NCBI GenBank assembly: GCA_050949825.1
Contig: JBMNGL010000013.1
Span: forward strand, 458,499-522,498
Source: DTU019 sp050949825
GTDB taxonomy: Bacteria > Bacillota > Syntrophomonadia > Syntrophomonadales > Syntrophomonadaceae
Direction: 5' to 3'
Length of the DNA stretch: 64,000 nucleotides
The translations under genes and the position numbers were made by a program. This document shows positions 26,184 through 35,904 of this stretch, one piece after another; the stretch's first letter is position 1, and each line of letters begins with the position of its first letter. The notes under the pieces were generated by a model that had not been told where the DNA came from, searched no databases, and saw nothing but the letters and a program-made list of their open reading frames with translations.

Positions 26184-27878
26184 ATGATTGATCTTTATGA
26201 GTTTGTATCTCAGAATGACCAATATGCTATTGGGGCGAATATGCTTGTGGAAATTAGGGATGCATATAAGTTTGATATAATCAAAGCTATTTGTTTCTCA
26301 CAAAACAGGAGTCATCTTTATGTCAGAATTGGATGTAAAAAAGATCGCAAGACCGAACAAATAGAGTATAATTATCTGCTCAATATTGACAATATAGACA
26401 AAAGTTTTTTCGCCTTAATGGAGAAAGAAAACAAGATTGTATTTTATACCTTTAATATTAAGGAGGACCAGGACCAGCAAACATATTCTCCATTAATCAA
26501 AAAGGCAAAAACTGAAGTTTATTATCCCCTGATCGATCTTGAATCTAATGAAGTATTTGGTTGTATTTATTTATGCTCAATGAAAAAGATTAAAATGGAT
26601 TATGATAAATTTTTCAGGAATTACAGATTTGCCTGTTTAAACAATATTATTTCAGCCTTGCATAAGGAGGTAAAGCAATCAAATCATACATTATCTTTTC
26701 TTAAATTGTTTGACGACTTTCTTACCAAAAATAATCCGCAGATGCTCAGGCATCATTATAATGTCGCCTATTTATCCAATAAAATAGCAGATGAAATGAA
26801 CATGGATTTTAATGATAGAATTCGTTTGTATTACGCGAGTTTATTGCATGATATAGGCGAAATATATATAAATAACAATATTTTGAATAAAAGTGGTAAA
26901 CTTACGGAAAAGGAATATCAAATAATCCGAAATCATGTTGTCTATGGTGCTAATCTGGCCAAGCAAATACTTGATGATAATAATAAAGAAGTAATAGCAA
27001 CCCTAATCATGCAGCACCATGAACGATATGATGGGAAAGGATATCCCCATGGTTTAACGGGTGAGGAGACTGATATTAAAAGCAGGATAATAAGTGTAGC
27101 AGATGCTGTCGATGCTATGATTTCGGGAAGAAGTTATAAGTCGGCAATGTCTGTTGACGAGACAATTAACGAATTGAAAGCCCACAAAGGAACACAGTTT
27201 GATCCGACCATAGTTGATATTATGATCAAAATATTGTACGAAAGAACTTCATCTGACATAGAAGAGATCCCCATCATTGCAGCTACATTGAGTATTTTTA
27301 CTAAAGAACATTGTTTTTTAACACCAGGTACATTGATAAGAAAAGAAAGTGTATATGAATTCCATCCTAAATATACATCAGATCTGGATATGATCGAATG
27401 GACTGAGATTTCGCAATTGACACTTTCCTATATTGCCAATCAGGATATCTTTGAATATCAGGTAACCTTCTTAGAAATTAAAGACGGTGTTATTTATCTT
27501 TCTACACTGGAATGCAAATCGACAATGATCTATTATGGCCTCTTTTGGGAGCTTTCAGGGGTTATATACATTGATGAAACCACCATTGTGCCAATAAAAA
27601 CCACAAGAGTAAGCGGAGATGCCATAATATTTTTTGTTGTAAAAGAAGTTGCCACTACCCTGGAAATGAATAAATTGTATAAAATTTGTTTATTATTTGA
27701 CGATGCTGATTTGGAAAATATTACAGGAATGATATCGAAACAATATAGTAATGATCAGGAAGTCCTGAATTATTTTACATTCTATAATATGCCGGATGCC
27801 TTAAAAGACAGGATAATTAAACGCATATTTCAAAAACAAGTTAGTCTTAAAAACCGTTTACTAAATGATCTATATTAA
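26184..27878 (+). CDS. HD-GYP domain protein (c-di-GMP phosphodiesterase) with GAF-like N-terminus
   Basis: A 564-residue protein. An N-terminal region (about 1-170) has GAF-like strand/helix spacing (EVYYPLIDLESNEVFGCIYL). An HD-GYP domain follows (about 185-370) with HHYNVAYLS, HDIGEIYINNNIL and HHERYDGKGYP. The C-terminal roughly 190 residues look like a beta-rich PilZ/YcgR-like domain, but I am unsure of that. It is predicted to degrade c-di-GMP. The start at 26184 follows GGAGG; upstream in-frame ATGs have no RBS. It is AT-rich and convergent with the next gene, overlapping four bases. Confidence 0.87.
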   Translation: MIDLYEFVSQNDQYAIGANMLVEIRDAYKFDIIKAICFSQNRSHLYVRIGCKKDRKTEQIEYNYLLNIDNIDKSFFALMEKENKIVFYTFNIKEDQDQQTYSPLIKKAKTEVYYPLIDLESNEVFGCIYLCSMKKIKMDYDKFFRNYRFACLNNIISALHKEVKQSNHTLSFLKLFDDFLTKNNPQMLRHHYNVAYLSNKIADEMNMDFNDRIRLYYASLLHDIGEIYINNNILNKSGKLTEKEYQIIRNHVVYGANLAKQILDDNNKEVIATLIMQHHERYDGKGYPHGLTGEETDIKSRIISVADAVDAMISGRSYKSAMSVDETINELKAHKGTQFDPTIVDIMIKILYERTSSDIEEIPIIAATLSIFTKEHCFLTPGTLIRKESVYEFHPKYTSDLDMIEWTEISQLTLSYIANQDIFEYQVTFLEIKDGVIYLSTLECKSTMIYYGLFWELSGVIYIDETTIVPIKTTRVSGDAIIFFVVKEVATTLEMNKLYKICLLFDDADLENITGMISKQYSNDQEVLNYFTFYNMPDALKDRIIKRIFQKQVSLKNRLLNDLY

Positions 27879-29077
27879 AGAAACTCTTCCTTTTCCGCTA
27901 CAATATCAAAAGAGAATCCTTTTTTTTCAAATACCTGGAAGCAAGCATCAACCACCATCTCGTCATAAAGAATCCCTTTATGCTGTGTAATCTCACTTAA
28001 AGCAGCCTCCTGCCCCAGTGCAGGTCGGTACGGCCTGTGGGAGGTCATGGCCTCTACAACATCGGCAACAGCCAGAATACGGGCTTCCTGCAGAATATCT
28101 CCACCTCTGATCCCCTTTGGATATCCAGAACCGTCAACCCTTTCATGGTGCTGTAAAATTATCTGGGAAATAGGCCAGGGAAATTCTATTTTTTTTATTA
28201 TTTCATATCCGGTCTGGCAATGAGATTTGATAATATTGAATTCATGATCATTCAATCTGCCCGGCTTATTAAGAATTTCTAGCGGGATTACTAATTTGCC
28301 GATATCATGAATGGCTCCTGCTATAGAAATTGCCTGTATTGAACTCTCTGGCAGACCCATTTGTTCAGCAATAGCAAGCGCCAAGCGCGTTGATCTTCTC
28401 AAATGCTGGTAAGTGTAAGGATCTCTGGCTTGTAAAGTAGCCGTCCAGGAGCGGATTATTTGGGAAAATATTCTTTTCTCATTATCCTCTGGTTGATAAG
28501 AAACCGGATTATAATCAGTTGTTGACTGATCTTCAGGAACACCGTGCTGCATTGTATCCATAAAAGAGAGCACCGTTTCACTGCGGTCAGCAAAATAGAA
28601 GAAACTCCCAGAACAATATGTGAATCCTTGAACGGTTTTAAGACGAAATTTCATCCCTTCCAGCATTTCTTTGTCTAAAAGATGGGCTTCATCTACGATA
28701 ACCACGGGCTCTAGATGATGGATGCCTTGCATAAGTTCAATCTCTTTATGTAATTGGCGTTTGGCATCGCCCCGATAGAACTTGGCCTCACAACCTAATT
28801 GTTCAAGGAGACCTTTGTAAAAATGCCGGGGGGTCAATTTGGAATCAGCCAGGTACATCATCATAAACCGGGATGTATCTAAAGTTTCTTTAAGCTTACG
28901 TATGGTGGTAGTCTTGCCGGTTCCACAGTCCCCGGTTAACACTGCAAACATCTGGCGCTGAGCGGTATATTCTAAACGTCCCAGGGTTTCTTCCAGCATA
29001 TGCGATTGATACAACTGATCAGTGGGGATATCCCTGGAAAACGGTGTTCTTTCCAGACCATAAAAACTCTCAAACAT
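27875..29077 (-). CDS. Chimeric protein: truncated transposon AAA ATPase joined to PAS-HD-GYP
   Basis: A 400-residue ORF made by a transposon. Residues 1-141 are the start of an ExeA/TniB-type AAA transposition helper (Walker A TGDCGTGKTTT, Walker B VVIVDEAHLLD); the sensor and arginine-finger half is gone. From residue 142 the sequence is the end of a PAS domain (MKFRLKTVQGFT, GSFFYFADRSET), then a full HD-GYP domain (HDIGKLVIP, HHERVDGSGYP). The missing front of the PAS/HD-GYP protein lies on the other side of the transposon at 31133-32275. Whether the chimera is made and folds is unknown. Confidence 0.88.
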   Translation of the reverse strand: MFESFYGLERTPFSRDIPTDQLYQSHMLEETLGRLEYTAQRQMFAVLTGDCGTGKTTTIRKLKETLDTSRFMMMYLADSKLTPRHFYKGLLEQLGCEAKFYRGDAKRQLHKEIELMQGIHHLEPVVIVDEAHLLDKEMLEGMKFRLKTVQGFTYCSGSFFYFADRSETVLSFMDTMQHGVPEDQSTTDYNPVSYQPEDNEKRIFSQIIRSWTATLQARDPYTYQHLRRSTRLALAIAEQMGLPESSIQAISIAGAIHDIGKLVIPLEILNKPGRLNDHEFNIIKSHCQTGYEIIKKIEFPWPISQIILQHHERVDGSGYPKGIRGGDILQEARILAVADVVEAMTSHRPYRPALGQEAALSEITQHKGILYDEMVVDACFQVFEKKGFSFDIVAEKEEFL

Positions 29078-30425
29078 GGCTTTCCCCCTCCTTCCTTACC
29101 TTCCGGTAGGAGACAGCAGGGATTTGGTGTTCTTTACGCTCCTGGTTTTTCCTGGCGGCTGCATTTAGTAGCCTTGAAGAATTAGCTGGAGCCTTCTGTA
29201 AATGCTCGGGTAGTTTAGGCCTGGGAGCACTCCGCTCTCCGATAACCAGTTCTTTAGCTTTAAAAGGTTTGTGGCCTTCGTATTCAATAGTAAGTTCGCT
29301 GATATCGGCTGGATCATAGATAACATCTACCTTGCAGCCAATAAAGGTTAGTCCTACTTCGTATTTTTTCCCCGCAAAACTGATGCAGCCTGCCTTATCT
29401 ACTTTTCTTTCTTCGCAATGGAGGAAAGCACTGGCTATTGTTTCGGGGTCTAGAAATTTTAATGCTTTCCTGTCACTGCGATAAGCAGTCTGAGGACTAA
29501 TGTTTCCTTCTAACCCGGAATGGGGCTTGTTCTGATAACACTCCTCCAACCAGACCTCAAATAGCTGGTTTAATTTATCCAGGGTTTGAGGTTTCTCCAG
29601 AACCGCTTCAGCCAGGAAGGAATCTACTACCCGGTTAAATCGTTCTGATTTCCCGGTAGCTTCAGGGGAATAGGGCTTGGCAAAGAGTAAGCGAATCCCC
29701 ATTTTAGCGCAAGCTCTTTTCATCCATTTGGTTCGATACTGGCTACCGTTATCGAAATATACTTTCTCTGGTACCCCATATTTTAAAATGGCCTGGCGGA
29801 AAGCATCTTCTACGATTACCTGATCCAAAGTGGGATAGAACTGACCATGCAAAATATATCTGGTCGCATCATCCACGAAGGTCACAAGATAAACCTGCTT
29901 CTTTTTCCCGTCTTTGCCTATGGGTAGGTATGGGCCATATTTTATGTCGGAATGCCAAAGTTGGTTACGGTATTTCTTCTGGTAACGCCGGGCAGCTGTA
30001 CCGGTATCGGCATACATACGCATGTGCCGGGCGCTGTAACCTCGTTCGGCCAGTTTCTCTTGCAGGGTACTGCGCTTGATTTGTCCTGGCTCTACCACCC
30101 CTTCCCATTCTAGAATTTGAATAATCTGTGCAATGCTACGGCTCGGTACCTGCCTGCGCAAAAGGATTGCCTGTTCCAGGATGTTAACCGGTATTGCTTC
30201 GTCACTTCGTCGCTCGCCCTTACCTTTGGGTTTGAGTCCGCTAAAACCATCCTTCTGATACTGGGCCAGGTATCTGCGCAGGGTACGTTCGGATATGCCG
30301 GTCTGTTCGCATATCCTGGCTTTAATCTGCCTGGCCTGAGCGCTATCCAGCCCTTCGGCCAGGAGTGGGGACAGGATTTGCACTCGCTGCTCGGCAATTT
30401 CGTCTGCTTTCTTTTGGTCTCTCAT
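29070..30425 (-). CDS. DDE transposase (Mu/IS481-type integrase core)
   Basis: A 451-residue transposase. An N-terminal helix-turn-helix (GISERTLRRYLAQYQKDGFSGL) is followed by a retroviral-integrase fold with catalytic D in WHSDIKYGPYL, D in YFDNGSQYRT, and E in KPYSPEATGKSER. The beta-barrel C-terminus contains CISFAGKKYEVGLTFIG. It requires an ATPase partner, encoded next with an eight-base overlap. That partner is truncated here, so the element is probably immobile. Confidence 0.92.
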   Translation of the reverse strand: MRDQKKADEIAEQRVQILSPLLAEGLDSAQARQIKARICEQTGISERTLRRYLAQYQKDGFSGLKPKGKGERRSDEAIPVNILEQAILLRRQVPSRSIAQIIQILEWEGVVEPGQIKRSTLQEKLAERGYSARHMRMYADTGTAARRYQKKYRNQLWHSDIKYGPYLPIGKDGKKKQVYLVTFVDDATRYILHGQFYPTLDQVIVEDAFRQAILKYGVPEKVYFDNGSQYRTKWMKRACAKMGIRLLFAKPYSPEATGKSERFNRVVDSFLAEAVLEKPQTLDKLNQLFEVWLEECYQNKPHSGLEGNISPQTAYRSDRKALKFLDPETIASAFLHCEERKVDKAGCISFAGKKYEVGLTFIGCKVDVIYDPADISELTIEYEGHKPFKAKELVIGERSAPRPKLPEHLQKAPANSSRLLNAAARKNQERKEHQIPAVSYRKVRKEGESHV

Positions 30426-30474
30426 GCTGATTACCTCCTTTTTCAGGTTTCAGCATGAGTGTAAAGCTATACTG

Positions 30475-30960
30475 TTATGGACAAAAGGCGAAACGGGTAT
30501 GTATCCATAAATTTAAGTTGGCTATGGGGCGGACAACTCTGGCTAGCCATCCCGGAGCATCCCCTACATAATGCCAAATCCTTTGGAGCTTGGACTCAGG
30601 AAGATCGGATTTATCTTCCACAGATTCTTTGCCATAACGGATTGTAATTGATTCCAGGCAACCTTGAAAGTAATCGACCTTCTCATTAAACCATTTTCTC
30701 CATCGGTTCAGAGTAGATTCATCAGAGATAACACTAAGCTCTGAATCATTGCTAACCACTGCCTCAATACTTTCACTAACATGGAGTTTGTATGGCACAA
30801 GCATATCCGGTAGTTCGTGGTGGATACGGTTACATTCAATGCATCTTAACCTACGAATGATTAAAATTATCTTTTCCCCTGAGGCATTGATACATTTTCT
30901 CTGGCGGCTACCAATTACTTTTAATTGTCCACTACAACACGGGCAGGGAAGTTGCTCCAA
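30475..30960 (-). CDS. DUF6431-type zinc-finger accessory protein of the transposon
   Basis: A 161-residue protein beginning with a zinc-ribbon-like CPCCSGQL and later RLRCIECNRIHHELPDMLVPYK. It then has a helical part with LNRWRKWF, suggesting DNA binding. Genes like this accompany the DDE/AAA transposase pairs of Clostridia. The TTG start lies very close to AGGAG, so the exact start is uncertain. Confidence 0.72.
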   Translation of the reverse strand: MEQLPCPCCSGQLKVIGSRQRKCINASGEKIILIIRRLRCIECNRIHHELPDMLVPYKLHVSESIEAVVSNDSELSVISDESTLNRWRKWFNEKVDYFQGCLESITIRYGKESVEDKSDLPESKLQRIWHYVGDAPGWLARVVRPIANLNLWIHTRFAFCP

Positions 30961-31129
30961 GCTCCTAACAAAAAACTCCCTTATCGGGGTTTAAATCTAA
31001 TTGATAATTTGTTACAATTACCATACCTTTGGGGGACGCTTCTGGTGCTTCTGTTGGAGCAGTTGCACATTTAACAGAGGCGTCTTTTCCTTTCCCTAAG
31101 ATATGGTCATTATATCCAGCAATTCTCGG

Positions 31130-32275
31130 TCAGGCAATACCGTCAGCTTTTGGACGGTTTAGGTTGGCTGTAACACTACTATATTCAGTATTGGTTTTCA
31201 GCAGACGTTGAAAATCAATTTGATCATCTTTATGTACATAATCTAATATTGAATTATTCTCCCCAACCTCATCAGGCGAACTCATTAAATCACGGGCCTT
31301 GCTGTTAGCCATTATTATCTTCATATCTTTTATTAACAGAATAGAAATAATAGGAGTTTCAAAGATCGAATGGAAATATTTTTGAGTTCTTGTTAATTCA
31401 TGATTTAATTGATGATAGCGTTTTTGCACATCGTTCAATACCGTTAAGTTGGCAGTCATCTTATTTTCTAACTTTCTGTACTTTTTAAGCAAATACATTT
31501 CTTTTTCTTTTCTTTCGGTTATATCCTGTCCTACCGATTGTAATTCTACAAGATTACCATTTTCATCGAAAAAGCCTGTATCTCTCCATTGTTGCCACTT
31601 TATTTCTCCATTGGCATCGATAACCCGATGATCATATACTATTGTGGGGTTTTGTACATTAATATTTTGGATTTGATTTAAAACATCTTCCTGATCTATA
31701 CCGGGAATTAAGTCGATAAATTTCCTGCCAATCAATTCATCCTTGGTTCTGCCAAAAAAAAACGCATAAGCCTTGTTCACAAAAGTCAATGTCGTATCAG
31801 GAAGCCACCGGCAAATCAATTCTCTTTGATTCTCAATAATATCTTGATAGCGCAACTCTCTTAACTTTAATTGATGCTCCATCTGCACCTTCTCTGATAT
31901 ATCGGTGCCAATACCTATGACGTATTTTACTTTATTTTGAATGTCAAGAACCGGGATATATCTAATAGTGAAACAATGATCTATTTTTCGGTAGTCCCTC
32001 CAGTTCAAGTCAAAGGCAATCTCTATTTTATGCAGATATACTTGTTGCATCTTCCTGATAAGCTCATCAGCAACTTCCTTTTCCAAAATTTCATCGACTC
32101 TTTTACCACAAATATCCTCCACCAATCCCAGGAATCCTTTATGCGCTATATTGGCAAACAGATAAATGCCCTCATAGAAGATAAAAATGTGCTCTTTCAT
32201 ATGGTTTAATACCAGGCTATTTTTGCGTTGAAAGGCTTCAAAATTGATAATATGGTCATTTAATTGTTCATTCAT
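31130..32275 (-). pseudogene. 5' part of a PAS-PAS-PAS-HD-GYP gene cut by the transposon
   Basis: About 381 codons holding three PAS regions (GIGTDISEKVQMEHQL and GQDITERKEKEMY mark PAS/PAC ends). It stops abruptly inside the third PAS domain at NRPKADGIA, at the transposon edge. Joining this to MKFRLKTVQG at 28654 restores one frame of 640 residues ending in HD-GYP. The ATG at 32275 has AGGTGG six bases upstream. The fragment may still be expressed as a sensor without output. Confidence 0.87.
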
Positions 32276-32479
32276 GTTATCCACCTGCAAAATTTGTTTT
32301 TGGGGCGTAAAAATGACCCTGTTGCTGTCCAATTAAATAATTATACCTTAACATTTATTTTCTGACAATATAGGACTTGTTTGGGACTTGTATGTATTGT
32401 CACTGAATCACCCCCCAATGAATTATCAAGCTTACGGATTCACCCTCCCGCCTATCATAGTAAAAAACCTTTGTGGCGC

Positions 32480-32575
32480 AGGATTTCTCATTGCTTGAGA
32501 TGCGCACAAGTATGCCGGCAGGGCGCTGAAGAATGTGCACGGATGGTAATGATGAATTTTAAATCAATTTTCATC
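32480..32575 (+). pseudogene. Remnant of a four-helix Cys-rich copper-binding (DUF326-like) protein
   Basis: A short in-frame stretch HCLRCAQVCRQGAEECARM has the CxxC..C repeat of DUF326 proteins at their C-terminal end. No full-length gene, RBS or upstream helices are present. Low-confidence fossil. Confidence 0.35.
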
Positions 32576-32590
32576 GCAGTTGTAAGATCC

Positions 32591-32621
32591 AAAAAACCCG
32601 GCACCACAGTACCGGGTTTTT
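32591..32621 (-). terminator. Terminator of the tungstate operon
   Basis: A 10-bp stem (AAAAACCCGG / CCGGGTTTTT) located 33 bases after the last tup gene. T runs occur on both strands. Confidence 0.87.
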
Positions 32622-32653
32622 GTTCTGTTCAATACCCTTATGGAAGATCTACC

Positions 32654-33544
32654 TTAGAGTTTTTTCCCCTCTGGGGAGTTGGGGAAAAACAAAGGTTCTC
32701 CATATTTGTCTTTTCCGAATTCCTTGACAATTTGCTGGCCTTCGGCCGATACCAGCCAGGCTATGAAGTCGTTGGCTCCTTCTGCATTTATATCGGGGAA
32801 TTTAGCTGGGTTTACGGGAATTAAGGTAATATAGTTGAGCAGCAGCTCATCGTTTTCTACCAGAACCTCCAGTTTAATCTTATCCTTGGTAGTTATGTAA
32901 GTAGCACGGTCTATAAGGGTGTAAGCCCTCTGCTCATCGGTATAGAGCAAAGTAGGTACATTTCCGCTGGCCCCTTTTTCATAAATACGGTACCAATCTC
33001 CGACGGGCTTAATACCGGCTGCATCCCAGACCTCTATTTCCTTTACATTAGTCCCGGATTTATCGCCCCGGCTGATAAATAATGACTTGCTTTCAGCAAT
33101 TTTTTTCAGTGCTGCAGTGGCGGATTTTTCGCCTTTAATGCCGGCAGGATCATCGGCCGGACCTACAATCACGAAATCATTGTACATGAAATCGATTCTC
33201 TCGGTGCCAAAGCCATCGGCAACAAATTTCTCTTCCAGGGACTTGGCATGAACCACAATCAGGTCCACACTGCCGCTTTCACCTATTTTTAAAGCTTGAG
33301 CAGTGCCTGCCCCTACATGGCGGACCCGAACCCCGGTTTTTTGTTCATAGGCATCCTCTAGAGCTCCTATAATGCCAGCATCAATTGGGCCAATAGTACT
33401 GGACAAAAATACCTGTTTGATTTCCTTGGCGGGGGCTGTTGGTTGGCTGCATCCCTGAATAAGCAGCATACCCAGAAGCATCATTGCGACTAAACACCAC
33501 ACCATACATTTATGTTTTCTCAATAATTTCACCCATCCTTTCAC
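32654..33544 (-). CDS. Second, divergent TupA-like substrate-binding lipoprotein
   Basis: A 296-residue lipoprotein with lipobox LIQGC near residue 32. The oxyanion-binding strand reads LSSTIGPIDAGIIGAL instead of the canonical TTTSTQDSGLL of TupA. The rest is clearly TupA-like: HVGAGTAQALKIGESGSVDL, FISRGDKSGTNVKEIEVW, and GQQIVKEFGKDKYGEPLFFPN. It is the last gene of the operon, so it may extend ligand range (molybdate, tungstate or another oxyanion). The GTG start is uncertain; another in-frame GTG 12 bases on has a closer RBS. Confidence 0.85.
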   Translation of the reverse strand: MKGWVKLLRKHKCMVWCLVAMMLLGMLLIQGCSQPTAPAKEIKQVFLSSTIGPIDAGIIGALEDAYEQKTGVRVRHVGAGTAQALKIGESGSVDLIVVHAKSLEEKFVADGFGTERIDFMYNDFVIVGPADDPAGIKGEKSATAALKKIAESKSLFISRGDKSGTNVKEIEVWDAAGIKPVGDWYRIYEKGASGNVPTLLYTDEQRAYTLIDRATYITTKDKIKLEVLVENDELLLNYITLIPVNPAKFPDINAEGANDFIAWLVSAEGQQIVKEFGKDKYGEPLFFPNSPEGKKL

Positions 33545-33551
33545 ACTTGCT

Positions 33552-34238
33552 TCAACGATCAGGTACTCGGCGCTGAGCCACTTTCTCCTGATTCACTATT
33601 TCTCCGTCTTCCATGTAATAAATGGTGTCTGTCAGGGTAAGGGCCTCGCGCTTGTGATGGGATACCATCACCGTGGTTATCTTCTGTTGTCTTAATAACC
33701 CGGTGAGATCTTCCATCAATTCCTGTCTGGTGTCTTTATCCAGGTTGGAAAAGGGTTCATCAAAAAAAATAATTTCCGGCTGCAGGACCAGGGCCTGAGC
33801 AATAGCCACCCGCTGGGCTTCGCCTCCCGAAAGAGACCTGGCCCGTTGCCGCGCCAGATGGGCGATGCTCAACTTTTCCAGCCAGGGTTCAACTTGCCTC
33901 TTTCTTTCTTTTCTCTTCATGTTGCGGAACTTCAGTCCTACTTCCACATTCTCCAGCACGGTTAAGTCCAGCATCATGGGCTTCTGAAAAACCATTGCCA
34001 TTCTGCGGCGTAAATCGAGCAGGGTTTGCTCTTTGATTTTCTTGCCAAAAAGGTGAACAGTACCAGTAGTGGGTTCAAGCAATGTTGCCATAATCAACAT
34101 GAGACTGCTTTTTCCCGCACCATTGGGGCCCATAAAACTGATAGCCTCCTCTGCTTCTACACAGAAATAAGGAATATTTAGTATTTTTCGTCCTCCCAAA
34201 ACCAGTGTCATGTCTTCTATTTCAATTACTTTGCTCAT
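33552..34238 (-). CDS. tupC: Tungstate ABC transporter ATP-binding protein
   Basis: A 228-residue ABC ATPase: Walker A GPNGAGKSSL, Q-loop MVFQKPMMLDLTVLENV, signature LSGGEAQRVAIAQAL, Walker B IIFFDEPFSNLD, H-loop VMVSHH. It powers tungstate import with TupB. The ATG at 34238 forms an ATGA overlap with the tupB stop and has GGAGAAG upstream, indicating translational coupling. Confidence 0.9.
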   Translation of the reverse strand: MSKVIEIEDMTLVLGGRKILNIPYFCVEAEEAISFMGPNGAGKSSLMLIMATLLEPTTGTVHLFGKKIKEQTLLDLRRRMAMVFQKPMMLDLTVLENVEVGLKFRNMKRKERKRQVEPWLEKLSIAHLARQRARSLSGGEAQRVAIAQALVLQPEIIFFDEPFSNLDKDTRQELMEDLTGLLRQQKITTVMVSHHKREALTLTDTIYYMEDGEIVNQEKVAQRRVPDR

Positions 34239-34933
34239 ACATTGCTTCTCCATTGCTGCAAAGTGGTTAATATGGCGGTTACACCATAAGCCAGGCAGAG
34301 CAATAGTACACTTAAAGCGATGGCAACATCAAAATCACCTTTGGAAACTTCCATCACTGTGGCTGTAGTGAGCACTCTGGTCATGCCCTTAATGTTGCCC
34401 CCTACCATCATGGAAGCCCCTACTTCGGATACTACCCCGCCAAATCCCGCCATAACCGCCGCCAGGAGTCCCAATTTAGCTTCTTTGACCAGACTCCACA
34501 GCATTTGCACCCGGTTGGCACCCAGTGATAGCAGCTGCATGCGCAACCGGGGGCTTATCTGCTGAATCGCAGCCAGTGTGAAACTGATAACAATGGGAGA
34601 TGCAATTATCGCCTGAGCAGTAATGATGGCTGCCGGGGTATAGATTATATTCATAAATCCCAGCGGACCTGAGCGCCATAAAAAGATGCTGACCCACAGG
34701 CCAACTACAACCGGCGGCAGACCCATCCCAAAATTGCTGATGCTTACCAGGAAGTTGCGACCCGGGAAATGGCTTAAAGCTAAAATGGCACCCAGGGGAA
34801 CACCGATACAAACACTGATTAAGGTCGCTGTTCCAGACACTTTAAGGGTCAACCAGGTAACCGCTAAAACCTCCGGGTCCAATACCAATAGCATTTGAAA
34901 GGCCTTGACCAGACCATCCCATATCAGTTCCAC
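34235..34933 (-). CDS. tupB: Tungstate ABC transporter permease
   Basis: A 232-residue permease with about five helices and the EAA-type cytoplasmic loop (LSLGANRVQMLWSLVKEAKLGLLAAVMAGFGG). The C-terminal SEVGASMMVGGNIKGMTRVLTTA is characteristic of TupB/ModB-like permeases. The start is GTG with GGAGTG six bases upstream. It is translationally coupled to tupC. Confidence 0.9.
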   Translation of the reverse strand: MELIWDGLVKAFQMLLVLDPEVLAVTWLTLKVSGTATLISVCIGVPLGAILALSHFPGRNFLVSISNFGMGLPPVVVGLWVSIFLWRSGPLGFMNIIYTPAAIITAQAIIASPIVISFTLAAIQQISPRLRMQLLSLGANRVQMLWSLVKEAKLGLLAAVMAGFGGVVSEVGASMMVGGNIKGMTRVLTTATVMEVSKGDFDVAIALSVLLLCLAYGVTAILTTLQQWRSNV

Positions 34934-34964
34934 ATTATCACTCCAAACTGTTTGTCAACTTAAA

Positions 34965-35837
34965 TTATTTACCCAGATCAGCCTCGTTTTTGCCTGCATC
35001 AGGATAGAACAGCGGCTGTCCATATTTATCGACACCGAATTCGGAAATCATTTTTTGGGTATCAGGTGCGACCATAAATTCTACAAAGGCTTTTCCGCCG
35101 TCTGCATTAACCTTGGGGAATTTTTCCGGATTTACCTGCATGGTATGATAAATGTTCAGCAAGGCCTTCTCACCTTCCAGCAGGATAACCAGCTTCAGGT
35201 TCTTTTTCTGAGCCAAATAAGTAGCCCGGTCAGTGAGGGTATATGCATTCTTCTGTTCGGCTACATTAAGAGTCTGACCCATGCCCTGGCCGGTTTCTTG
35301 ATAGGTTTCTCCCACTGTAGGTGTAATTCCGGCAGCTTTCCACAAGTTCAGTTCCATCTTGTGGGTTCCAGATTTGTCGCCCCGGGAGATAAAGATGCTG
35401 CCCTTTTCATTGATCTTCTTCAAGGCCTCGGCAGCCGTCTTGGTGTCCTTGATCTGGGCAGGATCGTCTTCCGGTCCAATGATGATAAAATCGTTGTGCA
35501 TAACCAGTTGATAATTGATACCTACACCGCTATCCACCAGCTTCTTCTCATCTGCTGGGGCATGCACCAAAAGCACATCTGCCTCACCTTTTTCGCCCAT
35601 GGCCAGGGCGGCACCGGTCCCTACAGCTATGGTCTTGACAACATAACCGGTTTGCTTTTCAAACTCAGGAAGCAAAGCGTCCAGTAAACCGCTGTCCTGA
35701 GTGCTGGTCGTAGTCGCCAGGATGACATCTTTGTTTTGCTCGGCTACCGGAGCGGGTTGTTCTTTGGCACAGCCTACCACGCTCAATAAGAATACCAACA
35801 GAATTGCCAGGGGTAAATACTTCCTTCTGAAAATCAT
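34965..35837 (-). CDS. tupA: Tungstate-binding lipoprotein TupA
   Basis: A 290-residue lipoprotein with lipobox LSVVGC and the canonical TupA ligand motif ATTTSTQDSGLLDALLP. Further TupA blocks are VGTGAALAMGEKGEADVLLVH, FISRGDKSGTHKMELNLW and TLTDRATYL. It captures tungstate outside the membrane for TupBC. It is the first gene of the operon, directly downstream of a riboswitch and terminator. RBS TAGGAGGG precedes the ATG. Confidence 0.93.
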   Translation of the reverse strand: MIFRRKYLPLAILLVFLLSVVGCAKEQPAPVAEQNKDVILATTTSTQDSGLLDALLPEFEKQTGYVVKTIAVGTGAALAMGEKGEADVLLVHAPADEKKLVDSGVGINYQLVMHNDFIIIGPEDDPAQIKDTKTAAEALKKINEKGSIFISRGDKSGTHKMELNLWKAAGITPTVGETYQETGQGMGQTLNVAEQKNAYTLTDRATYLAQKKNLKLVILLEGEKALLNIYHTMQVNPEKFPKVNADGGKAFVEFMVAPDTQKMISEFGVDKYGQPLFYPDAGKNEADLGK

Positions 35838-35904
35838 TATAGTCCCTCCTAAATTAGTTTAAATAAAAGACCTTTTTCCCTCCTCTCGCTTTGTTTTTAA
35901 AACA

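Larger units (their letters stand above)
28655..31132 (-). mobile_element. Truncated three-gene transposon inserted in a PAS/HD-GYP gene
   Basis: It contains DUF6431, DDE transposase and the first 141 codons of the AAA helper, all on the minus strand. The right end is inferred at TGACCGAGAATTG (31132 reading left), where the PAS reading frame stops. The left end is inferred at 28655, where AAA sequence changes to PAS sequence. The left terminal repeat and the AAA 3' half are deleted, so no target duplication can be read. Confidence 0.75.

Noticed and set aside
34905..35687. A 260-codon plus-strand frame opposite tupA
   Set aside because: Shadow of tupA: the coding evidence (lipobox, TTTSTQDSG motif, operon context) is all on the minus strand.
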